From Catenibacterium sp. co_0103 (lineage in GTDB: Bacteria; Bacillota_I; Bacilli_A; Erysipelotrichales; Coprobacillaceae), in NCBI RefSeq assembly GCF_004168205.1, contig NZ_RCYB01000118.1, positions 1-5,236 on the forward strand: a stretch of DNA of 5,236 nucleotides, given 5' to 3'. Of the stretch, positions 1 to 5,197 are shown in pieces. Position numbers and translations under genes: made by a program. The notes under the pieces were generated by a model, which had not been told where the DNA came from, did not search any database, and worked only from the letters and a program-made list of their open reading frames with translations. Numbering within the stretch: position 1 is the first letter of the stretch; every line of letters begins with the position of its first letter.

Positions 1-9
1 TCTTCCCAT
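1..9 (-). CDS. Possible start of a further downstream gene, cut by the window edge
   Basis: An ATG at 9-7 (minus strand) is followed by two codons reading Gly-Arg before the window ends. A perfect AGGAGG (23-18) sits 8 bases upstream, which is ideal Shine-Dalgarno spacing. It starts 89 bases past the arsC stop on the same strand, so it could be the fifth gene of the arsenic operon or an independent gene. Nothing can be said about its product. The doubt is that the same AGGAGG forms the 3' arm of a terminator-like hairpin, so the ATG could be fortuitous. Confidence 0.35.
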
Positions 10-67
10 AAGAAAAACCTCCTCAGCAAACAGTGCTTTTAATTATTTACACTGTCTACTGGGAGGT
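10..67 (-). terminator. Long hairpin plus T-run after arsC; terminator or ribosome-site-masking hairpin
   Basis: Read on the minus strand, ACCTCC-CAG (67-59) pairs with CTG-A-GGAGGT (26-17), leaving one bulged A. After a 3x3 internal loop, ACAGTG (55-50) pairs with CACTGT (35-30) around a 14-base AT-rich loop. The helix is followed directly by TTTTT-C-TT (17-10). It begins 31 bases after the arsC stop, the expected place for an intrinsic terminator of the ars operon. The outer helix also buries an AGGAGG lying 8 bases before an ATG, so translational masking or attenuation of a downstream gene is an equally testable reading. Confidence 0.65.
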
Positions 68-98
68 CATCATATCAATTGCTGCAAAGCGCTAATGA

Positions 99-500
99 TT
101 ATAAACTATTCTTCAATTTAATAATTCTTTCTTCAATTTCATGAATCACTTTAATAAAATCCCCATCATCTTTACCTGTAGGGTCATCTAGCCCCCAGTT
201 ATCATCAAAAGTTCTGCCGATAAAAGGACATCCAACATTACATCCCATTGAAATTGCGATGTCTACGTCTGGGATATCTGTAACTAACTTGCTGTATTGA
301 CCATTTGTTTCCATATCAATTCCATAAAGTTTTTTCATTATGCGAACAGCATCCTGGTTAATTTGTGGCTTTGTTTCCGTCCCGGCAGAATAACTTTGAA
401 ACACACCAGATGCTAGATGTTTTCCAAGTGCCTCGGCAATCTGACTTCTACAGGAATTGTGAACACAGATAAATGCTACCCTTTTTCTTCCATCTAACAT
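99..500 (-). CDS. arsC: Arsenate reductase, thioredoxin-coupled (low-molecular-weight phosphatase fold)
   Basis: This cytoplasmic enzyme reduces arsenate to arsenite. The 133 residues match the family's usual 130-140. Near the N-terminus is the P-loop CX5R, Cys12-VHNS-Cys17-Arg18, whose first Cys is the nucleophile in this fold. The redox pair follows as Cys87 and Cys91 in MGCNVGCP, and the Asp-Pro of the phosphatase acid loop is at 106-107 (WGLDDP). These features point to the Staphylococcus/Bacillus thioredoxin-linked class rather than the glutaredoxin-linked E. coli class. The start is three bases past the stop of the thioredoxin-like gene. Only a weak GGGA lies about 9 bases upstream, so translational coupling is likely. 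There is no in-frame alternative start nearby. It is the last complete gene of the ars operon. The spacing of the redox cysteines is shorter than in the S. aureus enzyme. Confidence 0.93.
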   Translation of the reverse strand: MLDGRKRVAFICVHNSCRSQIAEALGKHLASGVFQSYSAGTETKPQINQDAVRIMKKLYGIDMETNGQYSKLVTDIPDVDIAISMGCNVGCPFIGRTFDDNWGLDDPTGKDDGDFIKVIHEIEERIIKLKNSL

Positions 501-503
501 TTC

Positions 504-896
504 TTAAAATCCCAACTTTTCAAGTAGCTTAATTACTTCAGAGCTCTTTAATACTTTACCCATTGAAACAACTGTTTCATTCACAACAATGGCAGGCATG
601 CTCATAACGCCGTAAGCCATAACCTTCTCCATATCTGTGATATATTCTACTTCAATTCCTAACCCTAGTTCTTCAATGGCCTCTTTAACGTTTTCATACT
701 GATTATGACAGCTTTTACAGCCGGCACCAAGCACCTTAATGCTTGTAAGCTTATTATCTTCGCCACAACAGTTTTCTGCCTGTTGACCGCTACAGCAACA
801 TGATGCTGCTTCATAAGTAGCTACTTCTCCATTGCAAGCACAAGCTGGCTCTATCTTAACTTCTTCTTTTTTCTTTCCTAATCCAAATAATGACAT
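504..896 (-). CDS. Thioredoxin-like small redox protein with cysteine-rich N-terminal tail
   Basis: A 130-residue protein in two parts. Residues 1-48 are a low-complexity tail: a basic start (GLGKKKEE), then Cys19, 21, 33, 34, 35, 43 and 44 in CAC, CCC and CC clusters. Residues 50-130 are a small thioredoxin fold of the 'redox-active disulfide protein 2' type (thioredoxin_3), with active site Cys60-KS-Cys63 (GAGCKSC) and the cis-proline Pro101 in MSMPAIVV. There is no signal peptide or membrane segment, so it is probably cytoplasmic. Its place between permease and arsC suggests it supplies electrons to ArsC or carries arsenite on thiols to the permease; both are inference. An AGGAG at 910-906, 9 bases before the ATG, sets the start. 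It begins right behind the permease stop at 912. Confidence 0.88.
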   Translation of the reverse strand: MSLFGLGKKKEEVKIEPACACNGEVATYEAASCCCSGQQAENCCGEDNKLTSIKVLGAGCKSCHNQYENVKEAIEELGLGIEVEYITDMEKVMAYGVMSMPAIVVNETVVSMGKVLKSSEVIKLLEKLGF

Positions 897-911
897 AATC
901 TTTTTCTCCTG

Positions 912-1925
912 TTAAATAAGTAAATTTTGAAATGCATTAAATGCATAACCAACAATAATAATTCCTACGGTACAGATTCCAATGAACAGACCTAAGAGTT
1001 TTGGCTTGATTGCCTTTTTCAGCATAATCATGGATGGAAGAGACAGTGTGGTTACTCCCATCATAAATGACAACACAACGCCCAATCTTGCCCCTTTAGT
1101 AAGCAGTGCTTCTGCAATAGGAATACATCCAAAGATATCTGCATACATCGGAACCCCTGCAATTGTAGCAATAATGACACCAAATGGATTACCAGTACCA
1201 AGAAATCTCACTATAATATCTTCTGGTATCCAGTTATGAATAAAGGCTCCTATTCCAACACCAATAAGAATATATGGGAAGACTTTTTTAAATGTTTCAA
1301 CAACCTGCTCCCACGCATATTTCATTCTGTCTTTAACCGTTAGTTCTTCCAATGGAATATCGATTTGCTTTGCATTTCTTATAAATTCTTCTACCTGATT
1401 TTCAAGGTGAAGTTTTTCGATAAGTGTTCCACCTGAAACTGCAATCACAAGACCGAGCAACACATAAACCACTGCCACTTTCATTCCAAAGATACTCATC
1501 AATAGCACCAGCGACCCAATGTCCACCATTGGAGATGAAATAAGGAAACTGAATGTAACTCCTAATGGTAATCCGGCACTTGTAAATCCAATAAATAGAG
1601 GAATGGAAGAACAAGAACAAAAAGGAGTAACCGTTCCTAGCAATGCCGCTAAGATGTTGGCGCCAATTCCATGAAATCTTCCAAGTATTCGTTTAGTTCT
1701 TTCTGGTGGAAAGAAACTCTGAATATAACTAATGATAAAAATCAGCACACAAAGCAAGAAAACAATTTTTATCACATCATAGATAAAAAATTGAATACTG
1801 CCTCCAATCTTCCCGGATGTATCAAGACCAATAGAGTATAAGAACTCTCCAATCAATGAACTAAGCCATCTCATTCCTAAAATTTGATCTTGTATGAATA
1901 TCCAAATCGTAGTCAAAAATTGCAT
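912..1925 (-). CDS. ArsP/SO_0444-type permease (DUF318 family), probable arsenical or metal exporter
   Basis: A 337-residue inner-membrane protein with about eight hydrophobic segments in two halves (roughly 50-168 and 212-333), joined by a charged cytoplasmic stretch (169-211, EKLHLENQVEE onward). The family signature is TPFCSCSSIPLF at 100-111, with Cys103 and Cys105 in a membrane segment. The second half has a matching GVPMYAD (257-263) followed by Cys267. Known relatives include ArsP, which exports trivalent organoarsenicals, and SO_0444-type proteins annotated as metal efflux permeases. The substrate here cannot be settled from sequence. Its place between arsR and arsC makes arsenite or methylarsenite the best guess, and it is the only transporter visible in the operon. 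AGGAGG at 1937-1932, 6 bases ahead of the ATG, supports this start. Length is normal and there are no breaks. Confidence 0.88.
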   Translation of the reverse strand: MQFLTTIWIFIQDQILGMRWLSSLIGEFLYSIGLDTSGKIGGSIQFFIYDVIKIVFLLCVLIFIISYIQSFFPPERTKRILGRFHGIGANILAALLGTVTPFCSCSSIPLFIGFTSAGLPLGVTFSFLISSPMVDIGSLVLLMSIFGMKVAVVYVLLGLVIAVSGGTLIEKLHLENQVEEFIRNAKQIDIPLEELTVKDRMKYAWEQVVETFKKVFPYILIGVGIGAFIHNWIPEDIIVRFLGTGNPFGVIIATIAGVPMYADIFGCIPIAEALLTKGARLGVVLSFMMGVTTLSLPSMIMLKKAIKPKLLGLFIGICTVGIIIVGYAFNAFQNLLI

Positions 1926-1983
1926 ATCTAGCCTCCTGTTAGTTTTATAGTTTTACATATATCAATGTTTTTGTTTAGGAGAA

Positions 1984-2005
1984 AGGCAATCTTACCTGAT
2001 TGCCT
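1984..2005 (-). other. Hairpin between arsR and the permease gene
   Basis: A perfect 8-bp inverted repeat, AGGCAATC (2005-1998) with GATTGCCT (1991-1984) on the minus strand, encloses a six-base loop. It lies 10 bases after the arsR stop in a 90-base gap. The following bases, TTTCTCC, are a poor U-tract, so a full terminator is unlikely. A leaky terminator or an RNA processing or stabilising hairpin, setting arsR and transporter levels apart, fits better. The role is inferred; the repeat is seen. Confidence 0.5.
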
Positions 2006-2015
2006 AATGTATATA

Positions 2016-2327
2016 TTATTCGTACTTATCGCAGCTGCATTCACCATCTGAATCAGTGGCTTCAAGATAATGAGAAAACATATCCTTAAAACGTTTTTTT
2101 CCTTCCTCTGAAATTGAGTAGTGCATCCATCGCCCATCTTTTCTAGAATCGACAAGTCCACAGTCACAAAGCAACTTCATATGATGAGAAAGAGTTGATT
2201 GAGTAATGGATAACTCTTCTAGTATAACGCAGGCACATTTTTCTTCATAATGCAAACATTCCAAAATACGAAGTCTGTTTTCATCTGCCAAAGCCTTAAT
2301 CATACGAACATCTTCTTTATAACTCAT
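2016..2327 (-). CDS. arsR: ArsR/SmtB-family arsenic-responsive repressor
   Basis: A 103-residue winged-helix repressor, a typical family length. Cys31-Ala-Cys33 (EKCACVILEEL) aligns with the CxC arsenite site of classic ArsR at the start of the DNA-binding region. The recognition helix follows at about 39-53 (LSITQSTLSHHMKLL), then a wing at about 61-73 (SRKDGRWMHYSIS). Two further CxC pairs are present, Cys54-Asp-Cys56 and Cys97-Ser-Cys99. By family knowledge it binds the promoter as a dimer and lets go when As(III) binds the thiolates. The start MSYKED is chosen because AAGGAG lies 8 bases upstream. Reading further in frame to a TTG at 2387 would put the start codon inside the -35 box. It is the first gene of the operon, so it is probably autoregulated. 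Confidence 0.93.
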   Translation of the reverse strand: MSYKEDVRMIKALADENRLRILECLHYEEKCACVILEELSITQSTLSHHMKLLCDCGLVDSRKDGRWMHYSISEEGKKRFKDMFSHYLEATDSDGECSCDKYE

Positions 2328-2335
2328 AGTATCCA

Positions 2336-2341
2336 CTCCTT
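2336..2341 (-). promoter_or_regulatory. Ribosome binding site that sets the arsR start
   Basis: AAGGAG on the minus strand ends 8 bases before the ATG at 2327-2325. It fixes the arsR start and excludes the longer reading frame, which would add 20 residues encoded by the promoter region. Confidence 0.85.
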
Positions 2342-2358
2342 CCTGTAAAACTACACTT

Positions 2359-2387
2359 ATTCTATCCCACATATTCATACTTGTCAA
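2359..2387 (-). promoter_or_regulatory. Sigma-70/SigA-type promoter of the ars operon
   Basis: On the minus strand a perfect TTGACA -35 box (2387-2382) and a TAGAAT -10 box (2364-2359, one mismatch to TATAAT) are separated by exactly 17 bases. The -10 box ends about 31 bases upstream of the arsR ATG, so the leader is short and contains the arsR ribosome binding site. No other promoter of this quality is apparent in the window, so it probably drives arsR through arsC. Confidence 0.85.
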
Positions 2388-2392
2388 TATAT
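2369..2392 (-). promoter_or_regulatory. Candidate ArsR operator overlapping the -35 box
   Basis: An imperfect inverted repeat with arms ATATT (2371-2375) and AATAT (2386-2390) is centred at about 2380/2381. Further symmetric matches are 2369/2392, 2377/2384 and 2379/2382. It covers the -35 element and part of the spacer, where ArsR-family repressors commonly bind AT-rich palindromes. A bound dimer would block RNA polymerase. In AT-rich DNA such a repeat could arise by chance, so the exact boundaries are tentative. Confidence 0.45.
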
Positions 2393-2625
2393 AGAACTGT
2401 ACTTAATTTTCTTTTTAGACCATCTTCCGTTTGTTCCACACTACTGTGTTTATTTTTCTATAAATCACAAGTAAACACTTATGTATAATTGACTCAATCT
2501 CAATACTCTTATCTATCCAACTATAAAAATACCAGGGTATTATTCATTTTTTCAAGCATATTTAAAAGTCTGATTTTCAATTCTAAAAATCTCGGAAATC
2601 CCTTATTTTAAGTCTTTTTATACTT
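2388..2625. other. AT-rich intergenic spacer without a gene
   Basis: About 240 bases separate the methyltransferase stop from the ars promoter. I see no open frame with a ribosome binding site, no RNA gene and no long repeat. It contains the weak hairpin at 2522-2541, a 6-bp AT-rich inverted repeat (GATTTT 2572-2577 with AAAATC 2586-2591) and an 11-base palindrome, ATTGACTCAAT, at 2488-2498. None of these is strong enough to name a function. Confidence 0.6.
2522..2541 (-). terminator. Weak candidate terminator downstream of the methyltransferase gene
   Basis: On the minus strand, AATAC (2541-2537) pairs with GTATT (2532-2528) around a four-base loop and runs on into TTTATA. It lies about 85 bases after the methyltransferase stop. 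The stem is short and AT-rich, so termination would be inefficient. It is listed because it is the best candidate in the spacer between two same-strand transcription units. Confidence 0.3.
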
Positions 2626-3756
2626 TTACTTATGTGCTCTAGTCAACAGAACTACGCTCTCAATATGACTCGTAAATGGAAACATATCATAAGGATATAC
2701 ATCCTTAAAACCATATCCTAGTTTTCTAAATAACTTTAAATCTCTTACCTGTGTATGAGGATCACAAGAAACATAAACTATTTCTTGTGGCTTTAAAGAA
2801 ACAGCTGCTTTAATAAATGTTTCAGTAGAACCACTTCTTGGTGGATCCATAATAATCACATCTACATCTACTTTCTGCTTTGCTGCTTCTACCATGAATT
2901 CAGTCGCATCCCCCTGAATAAACTTGATATTCTCAACCTTATTAAAAGTTTTATTCAGTTTCGCATCTTTCACTGCATCCTTGTTGAGTTCTACCCCAAT
3001 AACCTGTTTCGCATTCTTGCTCGCAATAAGACCTATTGTCCCAATACCACAATATGTATCCATGATTTTAGGATCTTTGACTGTAATAAGAGATAAAGCT
3101 TTACTATATAATGCTTCACACTGATCATGGTTGATCTGATAGAAAGAACGTGGAGAAATCTTAAAAGTCATTCCACATAGTTCATCTACAATAAAACCTT
3201 TCCCAAAAAGAACCTTTTCCTGTTCACCTAATACAATACTTGTCTGTCTTTTATTTGTATTTAAGACAATACTCTTAATAGAAGGAAAAGCTTTCACAAG
3301 CTGATTACAGAAGTTCTTAGAACCTTTAAAGATAGCTTCATTAGATACAATGACAACTAATGTCTGATTTGTCTTGACTGCACGTCTAATAAGAATATGT
3401 CTAATTTCCCCTCTTCTTCTTTGTGGATCATAGATAGAAACTCTATACTTTCTAAATAATACAGCTATTTTACTAATAATTGCATCTGTCTCCTGATCAT
3501 GAATGAGACAAGATTTATAAGGAATAATACGATGAGAATTCTCTTCATATAAACCATAGTTATATGTCTTATCAAACGCAATGATTGTCTTATTACGATA
3601 GTAATAAGGATCTTCCATCCCAGAGACGGGGTGTACATTAACTTTTAAATCCTTAAAAATCTTCTTACATTCTTCATTCTTATATTCTAAAGATTTAGCA
3701 TATCCTTGATTAATAAACTGACAGCTTCCACATTTTTTCGCTATATCACATTTCAT
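2626..3756 (-). CDS. rlmD: 23S rRNA (uracil-C5)-methyltransferase, RumA/RlmCD family, lacking a TRAM domain
   Basis: This cytoplasmic enzyme uses SAM to make 5-methyluridine in RNA. The 376 residues start directly with the iron-sulfur motif Cys3-x5-Cys9-x2-Cys12 plus Cys83. A central RNA-binding region follows (RRRGEIRHILIRR, 113-125). The C-terminal Rossmann methyltransferase has DTYCGIGT (233-240), Glu256 and DPPRSG (304-309). The catalytic Cys331 lies in YVSCDP and the proposed base Glu366 in FTSHIES. All the key residues are intact. The TRAM domain of the longer RlmD proteins is absent, so its size resembles E. coli RlmC, and U1939 versus U747 cannot be decided. The symbol is family-level; rlmCD or rlmC are alternatives, and a tRNA target is less likely. 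The start overlaps the pepD stop in TAATG, with AGGAG (3768-3764) 7 bases upstream, so the two genes are translationally coupled. Confidence 0.88.
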   Translation of the reverse strand: MKCDIAKKCGSCQFINQGYAKSLEYKNEECKKIFKDLKVNVHPVSGMEDPYYYRNKTIIAFDKTYNYGLYEENSHRIIPYKSCLIHDQETDAIISKIAVLFRKYRVSIYDPQRRRGEIRHILIRRAVKTNQTLVVIVSNEAIFKGSKNFCNQLVKAFPSIKSIVLNTNKRQTSIVLGEQEKVLFGKGFIVDELCGMTFKISPRSFYQINHDQCEALYSKALSLITVKDPKIMDTYCGIGTIGLIASKNAKQVIGVELNKDAVKDAKLNKTFNKVENIKFIQGDATEFMVEAAKQKVDVDVIIMDPPRSGSTETFIKAAVSLKPQEIVYVSCDPHTQVRDLKLFRKLGYGFKDVYPYDMFPFTSHIESVVLLTRAHK

Positions 3757-5162
3757 TATAATTCTCCTAGCCAGTTCTTTAGGAAGTCATGGACTTCATA
3801 AAGTGTTTTGATTTCTAATCTTTCCTGTGGTGTATGAATATCAATACAGTTTGGTCCCATAGTCACAATATCCATATCTGGAAATATTCGACTCATATAA
3901 CCTGTTTCTAATCCACCATGAGTCGGTACTTCTTTGAGTTCTTTATCATATGCTTTTTTATAAGCTTCCTTGTAAGACTTACGTAACTGAGAATCAGGAG
4001 CATAGCTCCAACCATAATATTCATCTGATGGTGTCACACTCAAACCAAATAAAGAAGCCAATGTTTCTACTTCATTTACAAGTAGTTTAAGATTGATTTC
4101 ATTCTCACTACGTATTAATAGAATAAGCTCTACAACCTTTTCTGTTGTTTCCATAATCCCTAAATTCAAAGAAAGAACAGGAAAATGATTGAAGTAATAA
4201 GAATACTTTTCTACACCATATGGACATAACGCAAGGAAATGAATAAGTGCATCACTATCTAAGATTACATAACCACTCTGTTCTTCTTCTAATGTATAAT
4301 CTAAAGGTTCTAATGGATAAAGAGCCTTCTGTTCTTCCATTCTTTCATGAATAAAAGCCTTCAATTCTTCTTTATTACTTGCAGACTGGAAAGTAAATAA
4401 ACCATCTCTACAGATTGCATTGGCTTTCTGTCCTGCATTAAGTGAAGAGAAACGAATATCAAAACCATTGTCTAAACATGCTTTAAAAACAAGTCCTGCA
4501 ATCTTAATCGCATTACCTCTACCTTCTTTAATCGCGTCACCAGAATGACCACCTAATAACCCTTTTACATAGAACTTATATCCCTGATCATGAGATTCTA
4601 CAAATGTCGCATTCTTTCTAATAGTTAGCTGAACGCCACCTGCAGAAGAAACATTTGTTTCTCCTACTACATCACCATCTAAAGAAATCATCTTGCGAGC
4701 ATGAATCCAATCTTTATCTACATGAGTAATACCATCCATAGTTGTTTCTTCCTGAACAGTAAATAAGCATTCTAAACGAGGATGTTTAAAGCTATTATCA
4801 CTTAATAAAGCGAGCATGATAGCCACTGCTACACCATCATCTGCTCCTAAAGTTGTTTTTGTTGCATGTAAATAACCATCTTCTTCATAGATTTCTAAAG
4901 GATCAGTGAGGAAGTTATGGTTACTATCTGCATCTTTTTCAGCTACCATATCCATATGACCCTGTAGTAAAATAGGTGCATGATCTGCGTAGCCAGGCGT
5001 AGCTTCCTTATAAATAATAATGTCCCCTATTTCATTTCTTGCATAATCAAGTTCATTATTCTGTGCAAATTCTTCTATATAGTTACCTAGTAATTCTTCA
5101 TGTCCTGAGGGATGAGGAATACTACAAATAGTTTTAAAATAGTCTAATACATCTTTCGTCAT
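3756..5162 (-). CDS. pepD: Aminoacyl-histidine dipeptidase (Xaa-His dipeptidase, M20 metallopeptidase)
   Basis: This cytoplasmic zinc dipeptidase cleaves dipeptides such as carnosine-type Xaa-His and other broad substrates. The protein has 468 residues; E. coli PepD has about 485. M20 catalytic-site residues are all visible: His69 and Asp71 in GHMDMV, bridging Asp108 in GADDG, base Glu138 and ligand Glu139 in QEET, Asp162 in SLDGD, and the C-terminal His443 in DIHTP. The lid/dimerisation domain (about 190-380) carries GGHSG at 204-208, and THGGLE at 414-419 is also typical. The start at 5162 is chosen for GGAGG five bases upstream and because the N-terminus LDYFKTICSIPHPSG begins there as in the family. 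An upstream in-frame GTG at 5201 would make a 13-residue extension encoded by a GC-rich hairpin. It is the first gene of a two-gene unit with the methyltransferase. Confidence 0.94.
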   Translation of the reverse strand: MTKDVLDYFKTICSIPHPSGHEELLGNYIEEFAQNNELDYARNEIGDIIIYKEATPGYADHAPILLQGHMDMVAEKDADSNHNFLTDPLEIYEEDGYLHATKTTLGADDGVAVAIMLALLSDNSFKHPRLECLFTVQEETTMDGITHVDKDWIHARKMISLDGDVVGETNVSSAGGVQLTIRKNATFVESHDQGYKFYVKGLLGGHSGDAIKEGRGNAIKIAGLVFKACLDNGFDIRFSSLNAGQKANAICRDGLFTFQSASNKEELKAFIHERMEEQKALYPLEPLDYTLEEEQSGYVILDSDALIHFLALCPYGVEKYSYYFNHFPVLSLNLGIMETTEKVVELILLIRSENEINLKLLVNEVETLASLFGLSVTPSDEYYGWSYAPDSQLRKSYKEAYKKAYDKELKEVPTHGGLETGYMSRIFPDMDIVTMGPNCIDIHTPQERLEIKTLYEVHDFLKNWLGEL

Positions 5163-5167
5163 AATTT

Positions 5168-5172
5168 CCTCC
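5168..5172 (-). promoter_or_regulatory. Ribosome binding site that sets the pepD start
   Basis: GGAGG on the minus strand lies 5 bases before the ATG at 5162-5160. It favours the MTKD start over the in-frame ATG at 5174 and the GTG at 5201. Confidence 0.8.
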
Positions 5173-5178
5173 ATTTCC

Positions 5179-5197
5179 CCGCGCCTTCGTTGCGCGG
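5179..5197. repeat. GC-rich inverted repeat just upstream of pepD
   Basis: CCGCGC (5179-5184) and GCGCGG (5192-5197) form a perfect 6-bp stem with a 7-base loop. The stem is entirely G/C in an otherwise AT-rich region. Neither strand has a T-run after it, so it is not a standard intrinsic terminator. It ends 6 bases before the pepD GGAGG in the reading direction. It could be a leader hairpin, a transcription factor site or part of a dispersed repeat. Confidence 0.55.

Noticed and set aside
98..103. TATAAT on the minus strand at the end of arsC as a promoter for a downstream gene
   Set aside because: The hexamer is perfect, but no -35-like sequence lies at 16-18 bases. It overlaps the arsC stop in AT-rich DNA, where this is common.
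982..1239. Open frame of 85 codons on the plus strand
   Set aside because: It lies wholly inside the permease gene on the opposite strand, and its sequence resembles no known family.
1402..1620. Open frame of 72 codons on the minus strand
   Set aside because: It is an alternative frame inside the intact permease gene, without independent support.
1928..2167. Open frame of 79 codons on the minus strand across the arsR-permease gap
   Set aside because: Most of it is another frame of arsR. It has no ribosome site and no recognisable domain.
2328..2387. ArsR extended by 20 residues to a TTG at 2387
   Set aside because: The TTG is the first triplet of the -35 box and the extension would cover promoter, leader and ribosome site. 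The ATG at 2327 has an ideal AAGGAG.
2488..2498. Palindrome ATTGACTCAAT in the spacer as an operator, or its TTGACT as a plus-strand -35 box
   Set aside because: No -10 hexamer stands at 16-18 bases, no gene follows on the plus strand, and an 11-base AT-rich palindrome is easily accidental.
2924..3124. Open frame of 66 codons on the plus strand
   Set aside because: It is antisense to the SAM-binding domain of the methyltransferase, with no supporting start signals.
3405..3430. Similarity between the DNA here (encoding QRRRGE in the methyltransferase) and 5173-5198 ahead of pepD
   Set aside because: The resemblance is short and imperfect. Here it is part of a conserved RGE-containing coding region, so it does not indicate a repeat.
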